A stretch of 64,000 nt of DNA from Vitrella brassicaformis. Its lineage: Eukaryota > Sar > Vitrellaceae. A model generated the notes under the pieces. That model made no database searches. It was not told the origin of the DNA and worked only from the letters and a program-made list of their open reading frames with translations. The stretch covers positions 62,441 to 126,440 of the forward strand of contig CDMY01000289.1 in NCBI GenBank assembly GCA_001179505.1, in the 5' to 3' direction. Shown piece by piece: positions 1 to 11,749 of this stretch. The first letter of the stretch is position 1; each line of letters opens with the position of its first letter. The translations under genes were made by a program, and so were the position numbers.

Positions 1-179
1 TGCTGCTGCCCTGGATTGTGTTGTGGCGGTGCCTGACCATAGCCTTGCTGACCATACTGTGGCGGGATGTTGCCATAGGGCTGCTGGTAGGCGGGGTAGC
101 CGGCGGTGGGCGGCGCCTGGGAGTCCACAAGCGGCCAGAGGAGGACCGGGATGCACCCGAGGAAGGGCGACAGCTTCAT
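1..179 (-). CDS. Secreted Gln/Pro/Tyr/Gly-rich protein, 5' end only
   Basis: Reading leftwards from an ATG at 179, the frame starts MKLSPFLGCIPVLLWPLVDS, a short basic start followed by a hydrophobic stretch that looks like a cleavable signal peptide. It continues with a low-complexity segment rich in Pro, Gln, Tyr and Gly, with repeats such as QQPYGN, PPQYGQ and QGYGQ, and runs off the window edge. The composition resembles secreted or cell-wall matrix proteins, but no family is recognisable. The transcript is divergent from the gene starting at 333. Whether the visible part is one exon cannot be decided here. Confidence 0.6.
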   Translation of the reverse strand, partial: MKLSPFLGCIPVLLWPLVDSQAPPTAGYPAYQQPYGNIPPQYGQQGYGQAPPQHNPGQQ

Positions 180-332
180 GAGCGTTGACTTGAGAGATGA
201 GGCCTCAGACCTGGCATATGCTGCCTAGGCGAAGATCGCTATCAATCAATCACTCCTTAATGCTTCGTTTTTCTCTGTTGCGTGTTAAGCTCGCAGAAGA
301 ATAGCTCGCAATTTCGTCATCGCATTGCAGCC

Positions 333-1893
333 ATGTCGGAGGCGGCCCAGGTGGATGCCAACGCCAAGGCAAACATCGTGTGCTTCGGACACATTGCCAA
401 GGTGAGAGCATCAAATAGCCACAGGCCATCCATTCATCCATTCAATGACATGACCCATTTCTGTGCATACTGTACAGGCCGTTGACACGATAGAAGGCAT
501 CGCCAGGTCGCTCCGCTCCCTTGCCCGGCAGCACAGCACCGGCCTCCGAGATGAGCTCAAGGCGAAGGGGCTCAGCTGCAAGCCATCGCACACCAGCTGG
601 GAGGCCCTTGTGGCGGCCGTCAAGGGGCAGCCTGTCAACCGCCAGAAAGAGATAGTGGATGGGTTGACGGCTGACTTGGCGGCCCTGCTTCTGGCGGTCT
701 GGAGTGCTGTGGGTGTGAAGGAGGAGAATTCGGAGGATGCTGCTGCTGCTGCTCCTGCTGCTGCTGCTGCTGTTGCTGTGGGGGCTGACAAGTCGTGTGA
801 GTGCGGCGGGTTTGCGGACGACACGTGCGCGGGCGGCGGCTTCCAGATATTCTGTAAGCTGGTACAACGAATGATGGATGCCGCTTCTGTTGGATGGATG
901 TGTGTGTGTTGTCGTTCGATCATTCAGGCAAGACGCTCACGGGGAAGGTGGACTCATGCCACGCACACACAGGTTTGTTTGTACCTCTGCCCGTCCCTGT
1001 GTTTCTGTGTGTGTGTGTCAGACGTGCACCCTGAATGTGTGTCCGAAGTGTACGATAGAGAAGGTCAAGCACAAGATATGGAAGCCCAGCGGGGTGGCGC
1101 CAGACCAGCAGAGGCTCATGTGAGTGAGTGAGTGAGTACCCGAACGCACTGGTCGTCACCGTATAAGCAATGCACACACCACAGCACAGCACAGCCATGC
1201 CCTCAGCCACGATTGCGTGTGTGTATGGATGGTGTGGCCACCATCCATTTGTGCAGCTTCGCCGGCAAGCAGCTGGAGGACAGCAGGACCGTCGGCCAAT
1301 ACAAGATGTTGAAGGAATCCACACTCCACCTCGTTGTGCGCCTGCGGGTAACCTACCGGAAGAAGCACAACGACCACACTGTGACACACACACGCAGGGG
1401 TCGCTATCTCGTTGTGTGACGTGAATGGCCATTCTGTCTCTGTGCAGGGTGGCATGTTTGCGTCTGTCTCCGGCCGTTTCGGGTTCTCGCCTTCCCTCTA
1501 CCCCGAGCAGAATATGCCCCTCGGCACCGACCAGGAGGCTGACTACGAGAGGGGACTCGCCGAAGTCTCCGCACACAAGGAATGGTACACACCAGTCCAT
1601 GCACTCTCCCCTCCCGCCACACACACATGCAACTGGTCGTTGTCAGGTACGAGTCGCTCTTGGCCAGTGAGGCGGATTCGATGGCCCCTTCGCTGGCTCA
1701 TCTGGCGGACAAGGTCGACTCCCTGGAGTCAGCTGTGGCCAAGTTCAAGGCGGGGCACCCGGTGGTCAAGCGGGAGCCGGCCCCCCTGGCGTGCAAAGAG
1801 GTGCTGGGCAAGCGCAAATCGACCACCGCTGGGGCTGGTGCTGGTGGTGGAGCAGCACACGAGGGTGGCGGCAAGGCTGCCAAGAAACAGTGA
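333..1893 (+). CDS. Protein with an embedded ubiquitin domain
   Basis: Seven phase-consistent exons: 333-401, 478-853, 928-947, 1022-1119, 1257-1347, 1448-1584 and 1647-1893. An N-terminal helical region of about 100 residues and an Ala-rich linker lead to a Cys-rich stretch ([11 protein letters not shown]). A full ubiquitin domain follows: FQIFCKTLTGKTCTLNV, then [19 protein letters not shown], then [14 protein letters not shown]. The hydrophobic patch (Leu8, Ile44, Val70 equivalents), Lys48, Lys63 and the RLRGG end are kept. Relative to ubiquitin, cysteine replaces residues 5, 13, 18 and 21. The frame does not stop after Gly-Gly but continues with MF and a further ~130 residues with a Lys-rich C-terminus (KAAKKQ). 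Processing at GG|M, as in polyubiquitin or UBA52-type fusions, is possible but inferred. The start is the first ATG of the open frame. Confidence 0.88.
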
Positions 1894-3514
1894 CGATGGA
1901 GAGATACGGATGGATGGATGGGGGTGTAATGGGACGGACTGATACGGACGGACAACGTCACGACTTTCGTTTCACCGATTGATAATTGCATCCTCCATCA
2001 CTGGTCCGTCCAACCAACACAAAGAAGTCTCACAAACACAACACAAGACACACAGACATGTCATGGATGAAAATCCAGAAATGCACCAACCACACCACCA
2101 AACGCGCGCACGAGAGGAGGAGAGACGACCCAGGAAAACTGTGCAGGTCTGCATGCCCAGATGTGTGTACGAGGTTTCCTCCCCTCCAGGCAGCGATCCT
2201 GACGCTCACGGACGGGACGGGACGCACAGACAGACGACACTCACACGCCGCCTCTCTTTGGGAGGCAGGCTGGTCGCTACAAAGAAAGGAACAACACCAA
2301 GAGAGAGAGAGAGAGGCTACACAGCGTGACGCAAAAGCAACACATACAAGAAGGGTACGGAGAGGGTGATCATCATCATGTTGGCTCGGGGAGCGGAAAA
2401 TGGCCACGTGTTTCACTCACACATCGCTCAGACGCACCCATGCACTCGGACGGTCCGTCGTCGCACACAGAGACACACAAACACGATGAATGCTATGCTT
2501 GATGGAAAGAATCCCCCTCACCCCCACCCACTCGCCCCCCTCTCCCTCTCTCTTGCCACGTATTCATGTGTGTGTGTGCGATGGAGATCGATGGCTGACT
2601 GACCGCAAGCAAGACCAAAACCGCAGGAACGAGCACACGAAGCTTGAGTACGAGAAGAGAAATCGACATTGACATTCACCGACACGGACTCACAGGACAA
2701 AACCGCCTGTTGTCATCTCACCTCGCCCCGCCCCACGCACACCCCGCATGTACTCAGGCATGCACACGAACGGAGAGGAGGAAGGAAGGATGCAGTGTGT
2801 GTGGTGTGGTGTGGTGAATCGACAGGCAGGCTGGCAGGCGTGTTAGTTAATCCATTCGCCCTCCCTGTCACTCGCTGCGACTGCCCCCTGAAAGTTCACA
2901 GCATCGGTCCGAGTACTGCATCTTCACGGGGGTGTGAAGACGCAACACTCGGACAGTGGCAGTGAATGGTCGGTGAGACAGATTCACACGAAAACTGGGA
3001 ATGGGTCACATCACGTTACGCCGTCATATGCTCCCTCGGCGATTCCTGCCTTCCTTTCTGTCGCACTCCCCGCACGCCAGCCTCGGCTATCTTCGACGAC
3101 ATCCGCGGCTTCCGTGTGCCAAGTACTACGTAAGGAAGGCAGGCACCGACACGAGAAGAACTGATCGTCATTGAACTGATGATGCCAGTATGTGTGCCTG
3201 TCTGTCCCCTGGCTGGCTTCCATCCTCCCCTGCATCTCTCCCCCTCTCTCTCTCGCCTCGCCTCAAATCGACGTGTTTGCACCCCTCACCCACACATCAG
3301 TGTGACACCACACTGTCCGCTTCCTTCCATCGACGCTGACGCACCCTTTCCCGACACACAAGCACACTCGACGGATCGACATCATCCAATCCAGAATGTT
3401 CAAAATTCCAGCAAGAGGCCAAAACGGCCCCTTACAAGGCAGACTGACAGACAGGCATGGACCCAACGCGCACGCACAGCCGGCTGGCATCATCGCTCAT
3501 GAGAGGTCTTGTGC
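1894..3514. other. Gene-poor intergenic stretch
   Basis: No credible coding exon was found on either strand. The stretch holds short purine/pyrimidine runs, CACA and TGTG tracts, GACA repeats and the presumed 3' UTRs of the two convergent flanking genes. Confidence 0.6.
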
Positions 3515-5376
3515 TCAGACGGTCCCGTTCATGGTCTTCTTCTCGTGGCTTAGGTTCTTGACCTGCTCCCACGAGATCTTGATGTCGTCGCGCCCGAAGT
3601 GGCCGTACGCCGCCAACGCGCAGAAACCGGGCTTCTGAACACATTAACACAACGGATGGATGGACGCCCGCAGGTATGTGTGTGGGGTGTTTGGGGGGGA
3701 CGGTGGGGGGTGGAGAGGTTGACCTTGAGGTGCAAGTCCCTCTGGAGGCATCCTGGCCTGAAGTCGAAGTTCTTCTCGACGATCTTGAGGAGGTCCTCGT
3801 CGGTGTAGCCAGAGGCCGCGGTGCCGTACGAGTCGACGAACATCGACAGCGGGTGGGCCACACCGATAGAGTAAGACACCTGACAGACAGACAGACAGAC
3901 AGACAGAGACGCACACATCAACGGACGGATGCATGTGTGAATGGATGTGTGTGTGGTGGTGCTGACATACCTGGACGAGGCACCGCTTGCAGAAGCCACC
4001 GGCGACGAGCGACTTGGCGGCCCAGCGGGCGCCGTAAGCCGCTGACCGATCCACCTGATCAACACGCACACAAGCGACACAACACAAAAGGAGTCAGCAG
4101 ACGGGAAGACCGGCGTGCAGCCTCCCTCATGTATGTTCGTGTGTGTACCTTGGTGGTGTCCTTGCCCGAGAAGGCACCGCCGCCATGAGCACCCCAGCCG
4201 CCATAGGTGTCAATGATGATCTTGCCTGCACACACACATCAGACAGGACAGCCATGCCGCCCACACCATCACCCCCTCCCTCCCTCCCTCCCTCCCTCCC
4301 TGGTGTGCTCAGCTCACGTCCAGTGAGTCCTGCGTCTCCGTGTGGTCCGCCGATGACGAATTTGCCGGAGGGGTTGAGGTGGAAGATGGTGTTGTCGTCC
4401 ATGAACTTGCCCGGGACGATCGGCTTGATGACGTGCTCCAGCAGGTCCTTGCGCAGCGTCTCGTTGCTGACCTCGGGGGCGTGCTGCGTCGAGATGACGA
4501 TCGTGTGCACCCGCTGGGGCACCATGGCGCCGTCGATCTTCTTGTACTCTATCGTCACTTGGGTCTTTCCGTCGGGGCGGAGATACGGCAGAGTGCCTGG
4601 TGGAGGTCAACAAAACAGCAGATCAATGTGCGTCTTGCATGTGTGCGCGTGTGAGTGTGTGTGTGTGTGTGTGCGTGTGAGTGTGTGGACTGACCGTCCT
4701 TCCTGACGTCTGTGAGCCTCTTGCCGAGCTTGGTGGCGAGCGAGTGGGTGAGGGGCATCAGGTCGGGCGACTCGTCCGAGGCATAGCCGAACATGTGACC
4801 CTGATCGCCCGCACCTGAACACACACACACGCGCGGTGCCCATCCCTCCATTCATTCACCCCTGCAGCGACAGTGTCTGTGTGGTGTCTGGTCGTCTCGG
4901 CTGGCTGGCTGACCGATTTCCTCGACGCTCTTGTTGACGTGGACGGCCTGTGCGATCTCGGGGGACTGCTCCTCGATGGCGACGATGACCTTCATGGTCT
5001 TGTAGTCCAGCCCCTTCTGCGGGTCGTCGTACCCGATGTTCTTGCACGTCTGACGCACAATCTCCTCGTAGTCAACGTTAGCCTTGGTCGTGATCTCGCC
5101 AAACACCATCACCATTCCTGCATATAATCAACACACCACACCACAGGCATCGCATCCCCCCTGCACAGCGCCCATCTCTGGCCGCATGTGCCTGTGTCCT
5201 GACGTACCGGTCTTGGTACATGTCTCGCAGGCGACCTTGGAGTCGGGATCTTGCGCCAGGCAGGCGTCGAGCACAGCGTCGGACACCTGGTCGCACAGCT
5301 TGTCGGGGTGGCCCTCGTTGACCGACTCAGAGGTGAACAGGAAGCAGCCGGGTGCGGGAGGGCGAGGAGCGGCCAT
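3515..5376 (-). CDS. MAT: S-adenosylmethionine synthetase
   Basis: Makes S-adenosylmethionine from methionine and ATP in the cytosol. The start is at 5376 ([19 protein letters not shown]), and the conserved start of the family, [20 protein letters not shown], follows directly. Later exons carry [17 protein letters not shown], the ATP-binding [18 protein letters not shown]-free central strands with [27 protein letters not shown], and the second signature [19 protein letters not shown]. The last exon (3515-3634) ends with [18 protein letters not shown] and a short tail to TGA. About seven introns separate these blocks; one lies at 3635-3723. All catalytic blocks are present in order and the length fits the ~390-residue eukaryotic family. 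A run of frame upstream of the ATG is open but lacks family similarity, so it was not used. Confidence 0.95.
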
Positions 5377-5525
5377 CGTGTCACGCTGAGATGGAGATAA
5401 GCAATGCAAACACGTCAGATCTCGTGGGGCGCTGGTCTTTCTAAGCTCGCCAGTTGCGAGCCGAGACAAGGATCGTCCGCGAAGGTGATTGGCTGTGAAA
5501 CGGAAGCTTGAGAGACAGCGCGTCA

Positions 5526-6260
5526 ATGCGGCCGAGATCTACTGTTTTCATGTCCCGCGTGACTCTACATGGGCAAAGAGACGACGGCCTTACCTGCGGA
5601 GAACGGTGTTGGGTTGGGTTGCACAAAGGTGCCGCCATCCTCAGATTCCTCACCTGGGTCATGCTCCCCACTCACCTGATCGGCCTGCTCACTCCTTTTT
5701 TGTTCTCCCCCAACCCAAGTTTTTGTGACTTCGAAGCCCTCGGCCAAGTTTGCACCATCGACGGCTTTAGTGTCGAGCAGCACGATGTACCGACGGACGG
5801 CCGGAGATCCCAGACGACACTTTGCGCAGAGGAGTATAAGTACGTCTTCACCGTCGGCAACGGGACGAGGAAATACACCTCGCGAATTGAGCGTCATTCC
5901 TGGCCCGGCCGATGCCCCGAAGGATCACTTGGGGTTCTGCAGAAACGCTTGACGTATGACGCGGGTCAAACGGTGGACTGCTGGAGGGCAACGTCGGAGT
6001 CCAGTTGGGTGTACCAATGCGGCAATCAGCCGCATTGCTTCAAGGTGTTCAACCCTGCGGAAGAGGCCAAGGTCCCTTGGCGAAGGGGCATCTTGATGGT
6101 CTCTTGGGGTATCCGAATAGTGCTTATCTATGTGCTCTGCGCTTGTGGTGCGGTGTGGTCCGAGCTGAGCCGTGCTGTGCACCATGGACAGAGTAGGCTG
6201 TTTGTTTGTCTTACGTACTCCATGGCTTCTCTCCAAGCTGGTAGGGTGCTGTGGAGATAG
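5526..6260 (+). CDS. Two-transmembrane protein, DUF3592-like topology
   Basis: Single open frame of about 244 codons with possible starts at 5526, 5550 and 5661. A hydrophobic segment ([20 protein letters not shown]) is followed by a ~110-residue Cys-containing loop with [20 protein letters not shown] and [21 protein letters not shown] second membrane helix follows ([20 protein letters not shown]). Two helices around a beta-rich loop of the form 'Y-x-Y-x-V-G-x-x-Y-x-S' resemble DUF3592-type membrane proteins; the assignment is tentative. The gene is divergent from MAT, with about 150 bp between starts, so a shared promoter is likely. No intron is needed. Confidence 0.65.
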   Translation: MRPRSTVFMSRVTLHGQRDDGLTCGERCWVGLHKGAAILRFLTWVMLPTHLIGLLTPFLFSPNPSFCDFEALGQVCTIDGFSVEQHDVPTDGRRSQTTLCAEEYKYVFTVGNGTRKYTSRIERHSWPGRCPEGSLGVLQKRLTYDAGQTVDCWRATSESSWVYQCGNQPHCFKVFNPAEEAKVPWRRGILMVSWGIRIVLIYVLCACGAVWSELSRAVHHGQSRLFVCLTYSMASLQAGRVLWR

Positions 6261-6802
6261 CAAGCTTGTGTACATAACATAACGCAATCAATCTGTTTGG
6301 TGCGATACATACGCGATGGGTGAAGTGAGGTGACTGTCCGTGCTGTGCCGTCTGTTTTGCTTCCTTCATTCAATGTCCAATCGGTCAGTCGACAAAAACC
6401 TGGTTTCTGTTGCATGGTAGACTCACACACCGTCCGTCTCTCAGTTGAATGCATTTAATCGCCATCACTCTCTGTCCGTCAGCGCCTCCTGTTCGGCAAC
6501 ACGCCGACGCTGACCTGACGATACCACCCACTCATTTCGTTTGGGCACATCAACACGACACGCCCTCTCTCAGTGCAGAGCAGCATCATCCATCTCATCT
6601 GTATGTACGCAGTCGGTCTCAATGCCGTGACGTCACACACAGCCATCCACTCGCCCACTCAGACAGACAGAGGCACATACCATACACACGAACGAACAAG
6701 TGAGAGAGTATACGGACGACAAAAAACGCATAGACCAAAGAAAGAAAGAAGACGCGTGCACACCACACATACGACTAGATGAGATGAGATGACGGTAGGT
6801 AC
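6261..6802. other. Convergent intergenic stretch
   Basis: Lies between two convergent genes. No coding exon was seen; it holds CACA/GACA tracts and the presumed 3' UTRs. Confidence 0.5.
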
Positions 6803-9248
6803 TCACATGACATCCACGAGCGACACTGACACGGACGACAGCTCCCCTGACGCTGCCGCTACCCTGCCCATTTCCACGTCTTTCGGGGGCGGCTGAAAGT
6901 GCTGCTGGTGGTGGTGTTGGTGCGTCTGGACGCTTTTCTCTTTCCTCCACGCGCCGAGCATGAGCATACACAGGTGCATGACGCCGTGGTAGCAGCCGCG
7001 AGTCAGGTGATACAGACATACAGACGCCTGAAATATATTACCACACACATGACACACATGTGACACAGCGGCCAGAAGTGTGTCCCGTACCTGGTATAGG
7101 AAGAAGAACACTGGTGCGATAAGGCATATTATCACATAGCCCCCTGCACACACACACATTCATCCATCCATCCATCCATGTGATCACCCACACCCCCTTC
7201 CCCTTCCTCTCTCTCTCCTTACAGAAGGTGAACAGCCCGGCCGCCACGAGTGAGAAGGGCGTGTGGTAGAGCTTCCGCCGGGTGAGGGGCGTCACCGCAC
7301 GGCAGCAGCCATAGATCGTCAGGGCCACCAGCGGCAGAGAAACCATTGTCAACGCCAGGGCAGCCGGGCCCAGCACCAGCAGCTGCACACAGATACATAC
7401 ATACCCACACAAAAGATGCACGGGGCAGTCAGGCAGGCAGGCGTGTATGTGTGTGCTGTGTGGTGTGGTGTGGAGGGCTGACCATGAGAAGGAATCCGCC
7501 CCGGTAGAAGAGGGCCTGGAGAGGGCTCCACGGCTCGTCACGGTCGGCCATCTGGCGGGTGGGACAGCCCAGCACGTTCCACCTGGCGGATTGGATTGAT
7601 GACAGACAGACAGACAGACACCCACACCACAGACAGACAGACAGACAGACAGAGAGGGATTGTGTGCACACGGCACATAGGTGGATGGATGCCCTGTGTG
7701 GCCGCCCATGTGTGTGCCCACCCACCATGCATAGTGGAAGGGGAACTGCCCTTCGCCCACTTTCCGGCCACAGATCCAACAGAAGCTCACGCCACAGCTG
7801 GCAACAAACAATGAATGCACAAGCCCATCTGTCTGTGCGGGTGCGTGTTGTGTGTGTGCGTCTAGTCTACTTGGTGCAGATCATGTGGTTGCATCCGCCG
7901 GCCTTCTCCACTGGCTGCGAGCACCCCGGGCAGGGCTTGCAGGTCGTTGCGATCACCGTCCGATTGGCGCGCTCCTCGTGACGGTGCAGCCGCTCGTGCG
8001 CCGCACACGTCATACCTGCAGCAGACACACACGTGCAAAGGTGGCTGGATGGCCAATGACGCGCAGCACACACTGGGTTGGGTACCCTACCTGGGTGAGC
8101 GTCAGCGTGGAAGTAGCAGAACCGGTAGCCGCACTTGTCACACGTCATGTCGGCCTGCCGGCCGCCCGACAGCCGCCAGCCGCCGCCCGAGCTCGACACC
8201 AGATGGTCGCACTTCGGGCATGACCTGCACGCCCACACAGACAGACAGACAGGCAGCCACACATCCGTCCATCCGTCCATCCGTCCATCCAGCCAGCCAC
8301 GTGTCACCGACCTGCATGTGGGTTCCTCTCGGATCCGTTTGTATCTGCGGTACTTTTGCACGACGGTGTGGTCCAGGAGCGGCACGAACTCGCTCTCGTC
8401 GAGCCGGCTGTTGCACAGACGGACAGGTGCGGGGGCGGAGGGGGGGTCGGGCGGAATGACGTGAAAACAGTGGAACGATATCTGCACACAACGATCCGCA
8501 CACGCGGGCAGACAGACACAATGGATGGATGCGGCTCGTCGGTTGTGCGAGTGCGTGTGTCTGTCTGACCTGTCCTTCAGCGATGCGGCTGGAGATGTAG
8601 TCCTTGAAGCAGCAGACGCAGCACTGGTGGCCGCACTGCAGGGTGTGTGCGCAGTTGGTGTCCTGGTAGGCCATGCAGATGGGGCAGTAGAAGGTCCGCT
8701 CCGTGCACACCAGCACCTCCGAGTGACGCACGCCGTCCAGCGCGTCCACCCAGATCTGAGGCAGCTCCGTCACTGTCACCATCACACACACCGCACATAC
8801 ATGAATGGATCCACTGCCCGTGCATGGAAATATGCCCTTCTCACCTTTCGGCCATCGTGGTCGCAACCCAACTGTCCTCCTTCCGCAAAGCGTCCTGACA
8901 AGAAACACACACACAAACACACACACACACTCATCCACACTGGCCATCCCTCATACACTGCACAGCCTCTCACCTGGTGTTGGGGCATGACTCCGACCTT
9001 TTGACGGCCTCAACGCAGCTCCTCTCCGCCTCCCTCTGCGCCCTCGCCGCCGCCCCGATCGCCCCGTCCTCACTCACCGTCTCACTCTCGGGCGGGGTCG
9101 GCTCATCCACACCATCGTCCTCATCAGAACAACAGATGGCTGCTCGTCCCAGGACAGTCGGGGTATCGGCGACGGTCGTGGGCGTGTCATTGTCGTGCCC
9201 GTCGGAGGGCAGGGCGGCGTTCGACAGGCCGGTGAGATCTCTCAGCAT
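6803..9248 (-). CDS. Membrane RBR-type E3 ubiquitin ligase
   Basis: RING-between-RING ligases take ubiquitin from an E2 onto a RING2 cysteine and then pass it to the substrate. From the ATG at 9248, an acidic N-terminus (CCSDEDDGVDEPTPPESE) leads to RING1 (FYCPICMAYQDTNCAHTLQC, then CCVCCFKDYI). The IBR follows (SCPKCDHLV... MTCDKCGYRFCYFHADAHPG), then RING2 (TTCKPCPGCSQPVEKAGGC, then NHMICTKCGVSFCWICGRKV). The catalytic Cys in AGGC is intact. After RING2 there are several hydrophobic segments, including LGPAALALTMVSLPLVALTI and GYVIICLIAPVFFFLYQ, so the protein is membrane-bound like RNF19 or RNF144 types. The C-terminus is His/Gln-rich and ends VSVSLVDVM. Roughly ten exons. A second RBR gene is divergent at 9493. 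Confidence 0.88.
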
Positions 9249-9492
9249 TGGGCCGATTCATGCTCGAGGCATCGAATTGTTGCGATACGCTAGGCTGGCA
9301 AGTGCGATGAACGATGCGATAGCGGGATTCCGATGCGATTCGTTTTTCTCTCAGCGAGTGACAAACCCTGCACAAACCCTTCGGTCTTCAAACCCTGGGC
9401 ATTGCTATGAGCTTGCTGACGTCATCTGCCATCATCTTTCCCCCGGTCTTGACCCGTCTTCCTCTGCACCTCCATTTTCGGCTTGTCAGCTG
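9249..9492. promoter_or_regulatory. Bidirectional promoter region between two RBR genes
   Basis: 244 bp separate the two start codons. The region includes the box AAACCCTTCGGTC at 9376-9388, followed by CAAACCCTG. The same box recurs near three other starts in the window. No TATA box was recognised. The promoter role is inferred from layout. Confidence 0.45.
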
Positions 9493-10951
9493 ATGACGAC
9501 TGCCATGACCGATGAGCCTCAGCCATGCCCGGTCTGTCTGACGCCCTCCTCAACCTCTCGCGTGGCCCTGCCGTGCGGCCATGACTGCTGTGTGGACTGC
9601 GCCGAGAGATGGTTGCTGGCGACTGTCCAAGGCGCAACGCCCGGACAGCTGAATGACAGGGGAGCGGTCGATGCTGTGTGTCCGGTGGGAGCGGCAGATG
9701 ACGGATGCCCAGCGATGGACATCACTGGAGTCATTCACAAGTGCTCTCAGGACGTCAGAAGCGCCATCAGTATGGGGGGGACGAAAGGGAAACACACACG
9801 TATTGCGATCGATGTTGTGGCGACGAGGGCCGAGGACAATCGTGTGGTGTGTGGTGTGTTGATGCAGGTGCCCGTCTGGTTCGCCTGGCGCTGTGTTCGT
9901 GCGACGACGTCGCCGTGTGTCCCTCGTCCTCATGCGACTATGTGGGTTTCGTTTCCCCTGGCCAGACGAGTGCCACCTGCGGCAAGTGCGGCCGGTCCTT
10001 TCCCCTGTCGGCTGGCCCAGAAGGCCTGACGCACCAGGCGCACCACTTGTTCAGCTCACTCTGGTGAGAGAGAGAAGCAATGAAGGACGATTGTGTGGAT
10101 TTGACAATAGTATGTGTGTGTGTGTGTGTTTGTATCGTGCGGCTGGCTGCAGGAAGCTGCTATTCACTCGGCGGTGCCCGAAGTGCAATGCTCATGTCGA
10201 GAAGGACGGAGGGTGCCTTCACATGACCTGCGCGAGGTGCCGACATGACTGGTGCTGGGCCTGCAGCAAACCGTGGTCGCCGGAACACGCCACTCAGTGT
10301 GCCTACCCTCTCTCAGCCCCTCTGCTGCAGCTCTCTCTGCCACCCTTCGCCCTCTCGGCACTCATGTGGTGCGTCATCCTGGCCACTGGCTGCATCGCAA
10401 CGCTCTCCTTCCCCGCCATCCGGTTGGTTGTGGTCGGCCTCTGCTTCCATGGCGTGTGCTTCGAGATGGGCTGCTGGCTGATTCTCTATCTCTGGGACAT
10501 CATCATCAAGGCGCCCATGGGGCGAGAAGGAAGCCATCAGCATCACCACGTGTCGGCTCAGAGGTCGATCCGTGTACGGTTTCTACGCGACGGCAGGGTG
10601 GTGCTGCGCACGCCGCCGCGGCCGTTTTCCGCTTTGCTGCTGTGCGACAGGCGAAGAGCGAAGGAGAGGCAACGGATACTCCGCAATCTGCCGTTCGTCG
10701 GTGCCGTGATGGTCGTGTGGGTCGCTGCTGGCGTGGTCTTTCCTCTGGTCCGCACCTCCCTGCTGAGCGTCTTGGTGGTGGTGGTGCTGGGGGGCGGGAA
10801 GCGTGTGTGGGTGTGCCTGGTGCAGTGGCGGCAGGTGCGGGAGTATGTGCGGTACTTCGAGCAGATGGGCATCGATTGCCGAGTGAACAACTCGCTGCAC
10901 CCGACTGAGCAGGGTGATGCTGCCGTCAAGCACAGGGACCACTACGACTGA
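9493..10951 (+). CDS. Second membrane RBR-type E3 ubiquitin ligase
   Basis: Three exons, 9493-9769, 9868-10063 and 10153-10951, join in phase. RING1 is near the start (QPCPVCLTPSSTSRVALPCG, then HDCCVDCAERW). The IBR region (LCSCDDVAVCPSSSCDYVGF, then TCGKCGRSFPLSAGPEG) lacks the usual second FCxxC pair. RING2 reads RRCPKCNAHVEKDGGCLHMT, then CARCRHDWCWAC, with the catalytic Cys in DGGC. Two long hydrophobic blocks follow: one is LSALMWCVILATGCIATLSF and the helices after it, the other is VGAVMVVWVAAGVVFPLVR and beyond. The tail is soluble and basic-acidic. Compared with the divergent neighbour it is shorter and has no acidic N-terminal tail. It is probably anchored to an internal membrane with the RING side in the cytosol. 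ATGs at 9493 and 9505 are both usable. Confidence 0.87.
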
Positions 10952-11039
10952 CCGCATTCATCCGTTCGTCTGTCTGTGTTGATAGCTATCGTCGTGTTGA
11001 GATGAGTGAATGGTTGAATGAATGGTTTTCCTTCAGTGT

Positions 11040-11716
11040 TGGTGTTGCCCTTCAGGCTTTTTCTTGCTTTGTGCTCGAAGTTGCCGTGGTGGGACGCTGT
11101 GTGTGTCATGCTGATCAATGCTCCTGGTTGAGCCGAATAGGCACACAATCAGGCAGAAAGGTCCATGAAGGCAGACAGACAGGCAGACAGACAGAGGGAA
11201 GCCAGACATGAAAGAAAGTAGGCACACCAACACCCACCCACACACATATACACCCTCGCGAGCAGAGCATCAGATGGACAGCACCGATAAAACGGAGAGC
11301 ACGCCTTCATTCATTCGTCCATTCATTCATTCATTCATTCATCGGTTCTCACACACATGTCAGCATCTCGCCAGTCACCGGCCCGTTTGTTTGTCTATCG
11401 AGCCGTCGGTCGGCCCATACAGAGGGAGCGACACAAACACGACGCGCACAGCATCACACCCCGCAACCACCCACGCACAGAAAGAGAGTCAGGGAGAGAT
11501 ACGGAGGCCGCCTCGATGGCAGCCGGCTGGGAAGCCGCCACGAGATAAATGGCTTGCTCTCTTCTCTTGCTTTGTGCTCAAAGTGACCGTGGTACCGTGG
11601 GATGTTGTCTGTCTACGTCATGCTCATCAATGTCTACGCATTGCACCGACAGGCTCACACGCAGAATGGTCGATCAAGGCAGACAGGCAAGTCGTTGTTT
11701 CAAACGATGGCAGTCA

Positions 11717-11749
<33 letters not shown>

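Noticed and set aside
5400-5526. N-terminal extension of AdoMet synthetase upstream of 5376
   Set aside because: The frame stays open, but the family start follows the ATG at 5376 and the extension has no similarity or targeting-peptide character that I can support.
7605-7655. GACA/CAGA arrays as CRISPR-like repeats
   Set aside because: Simple tetranucleotide microsatellites with no spacers; a eukaryotic genome.
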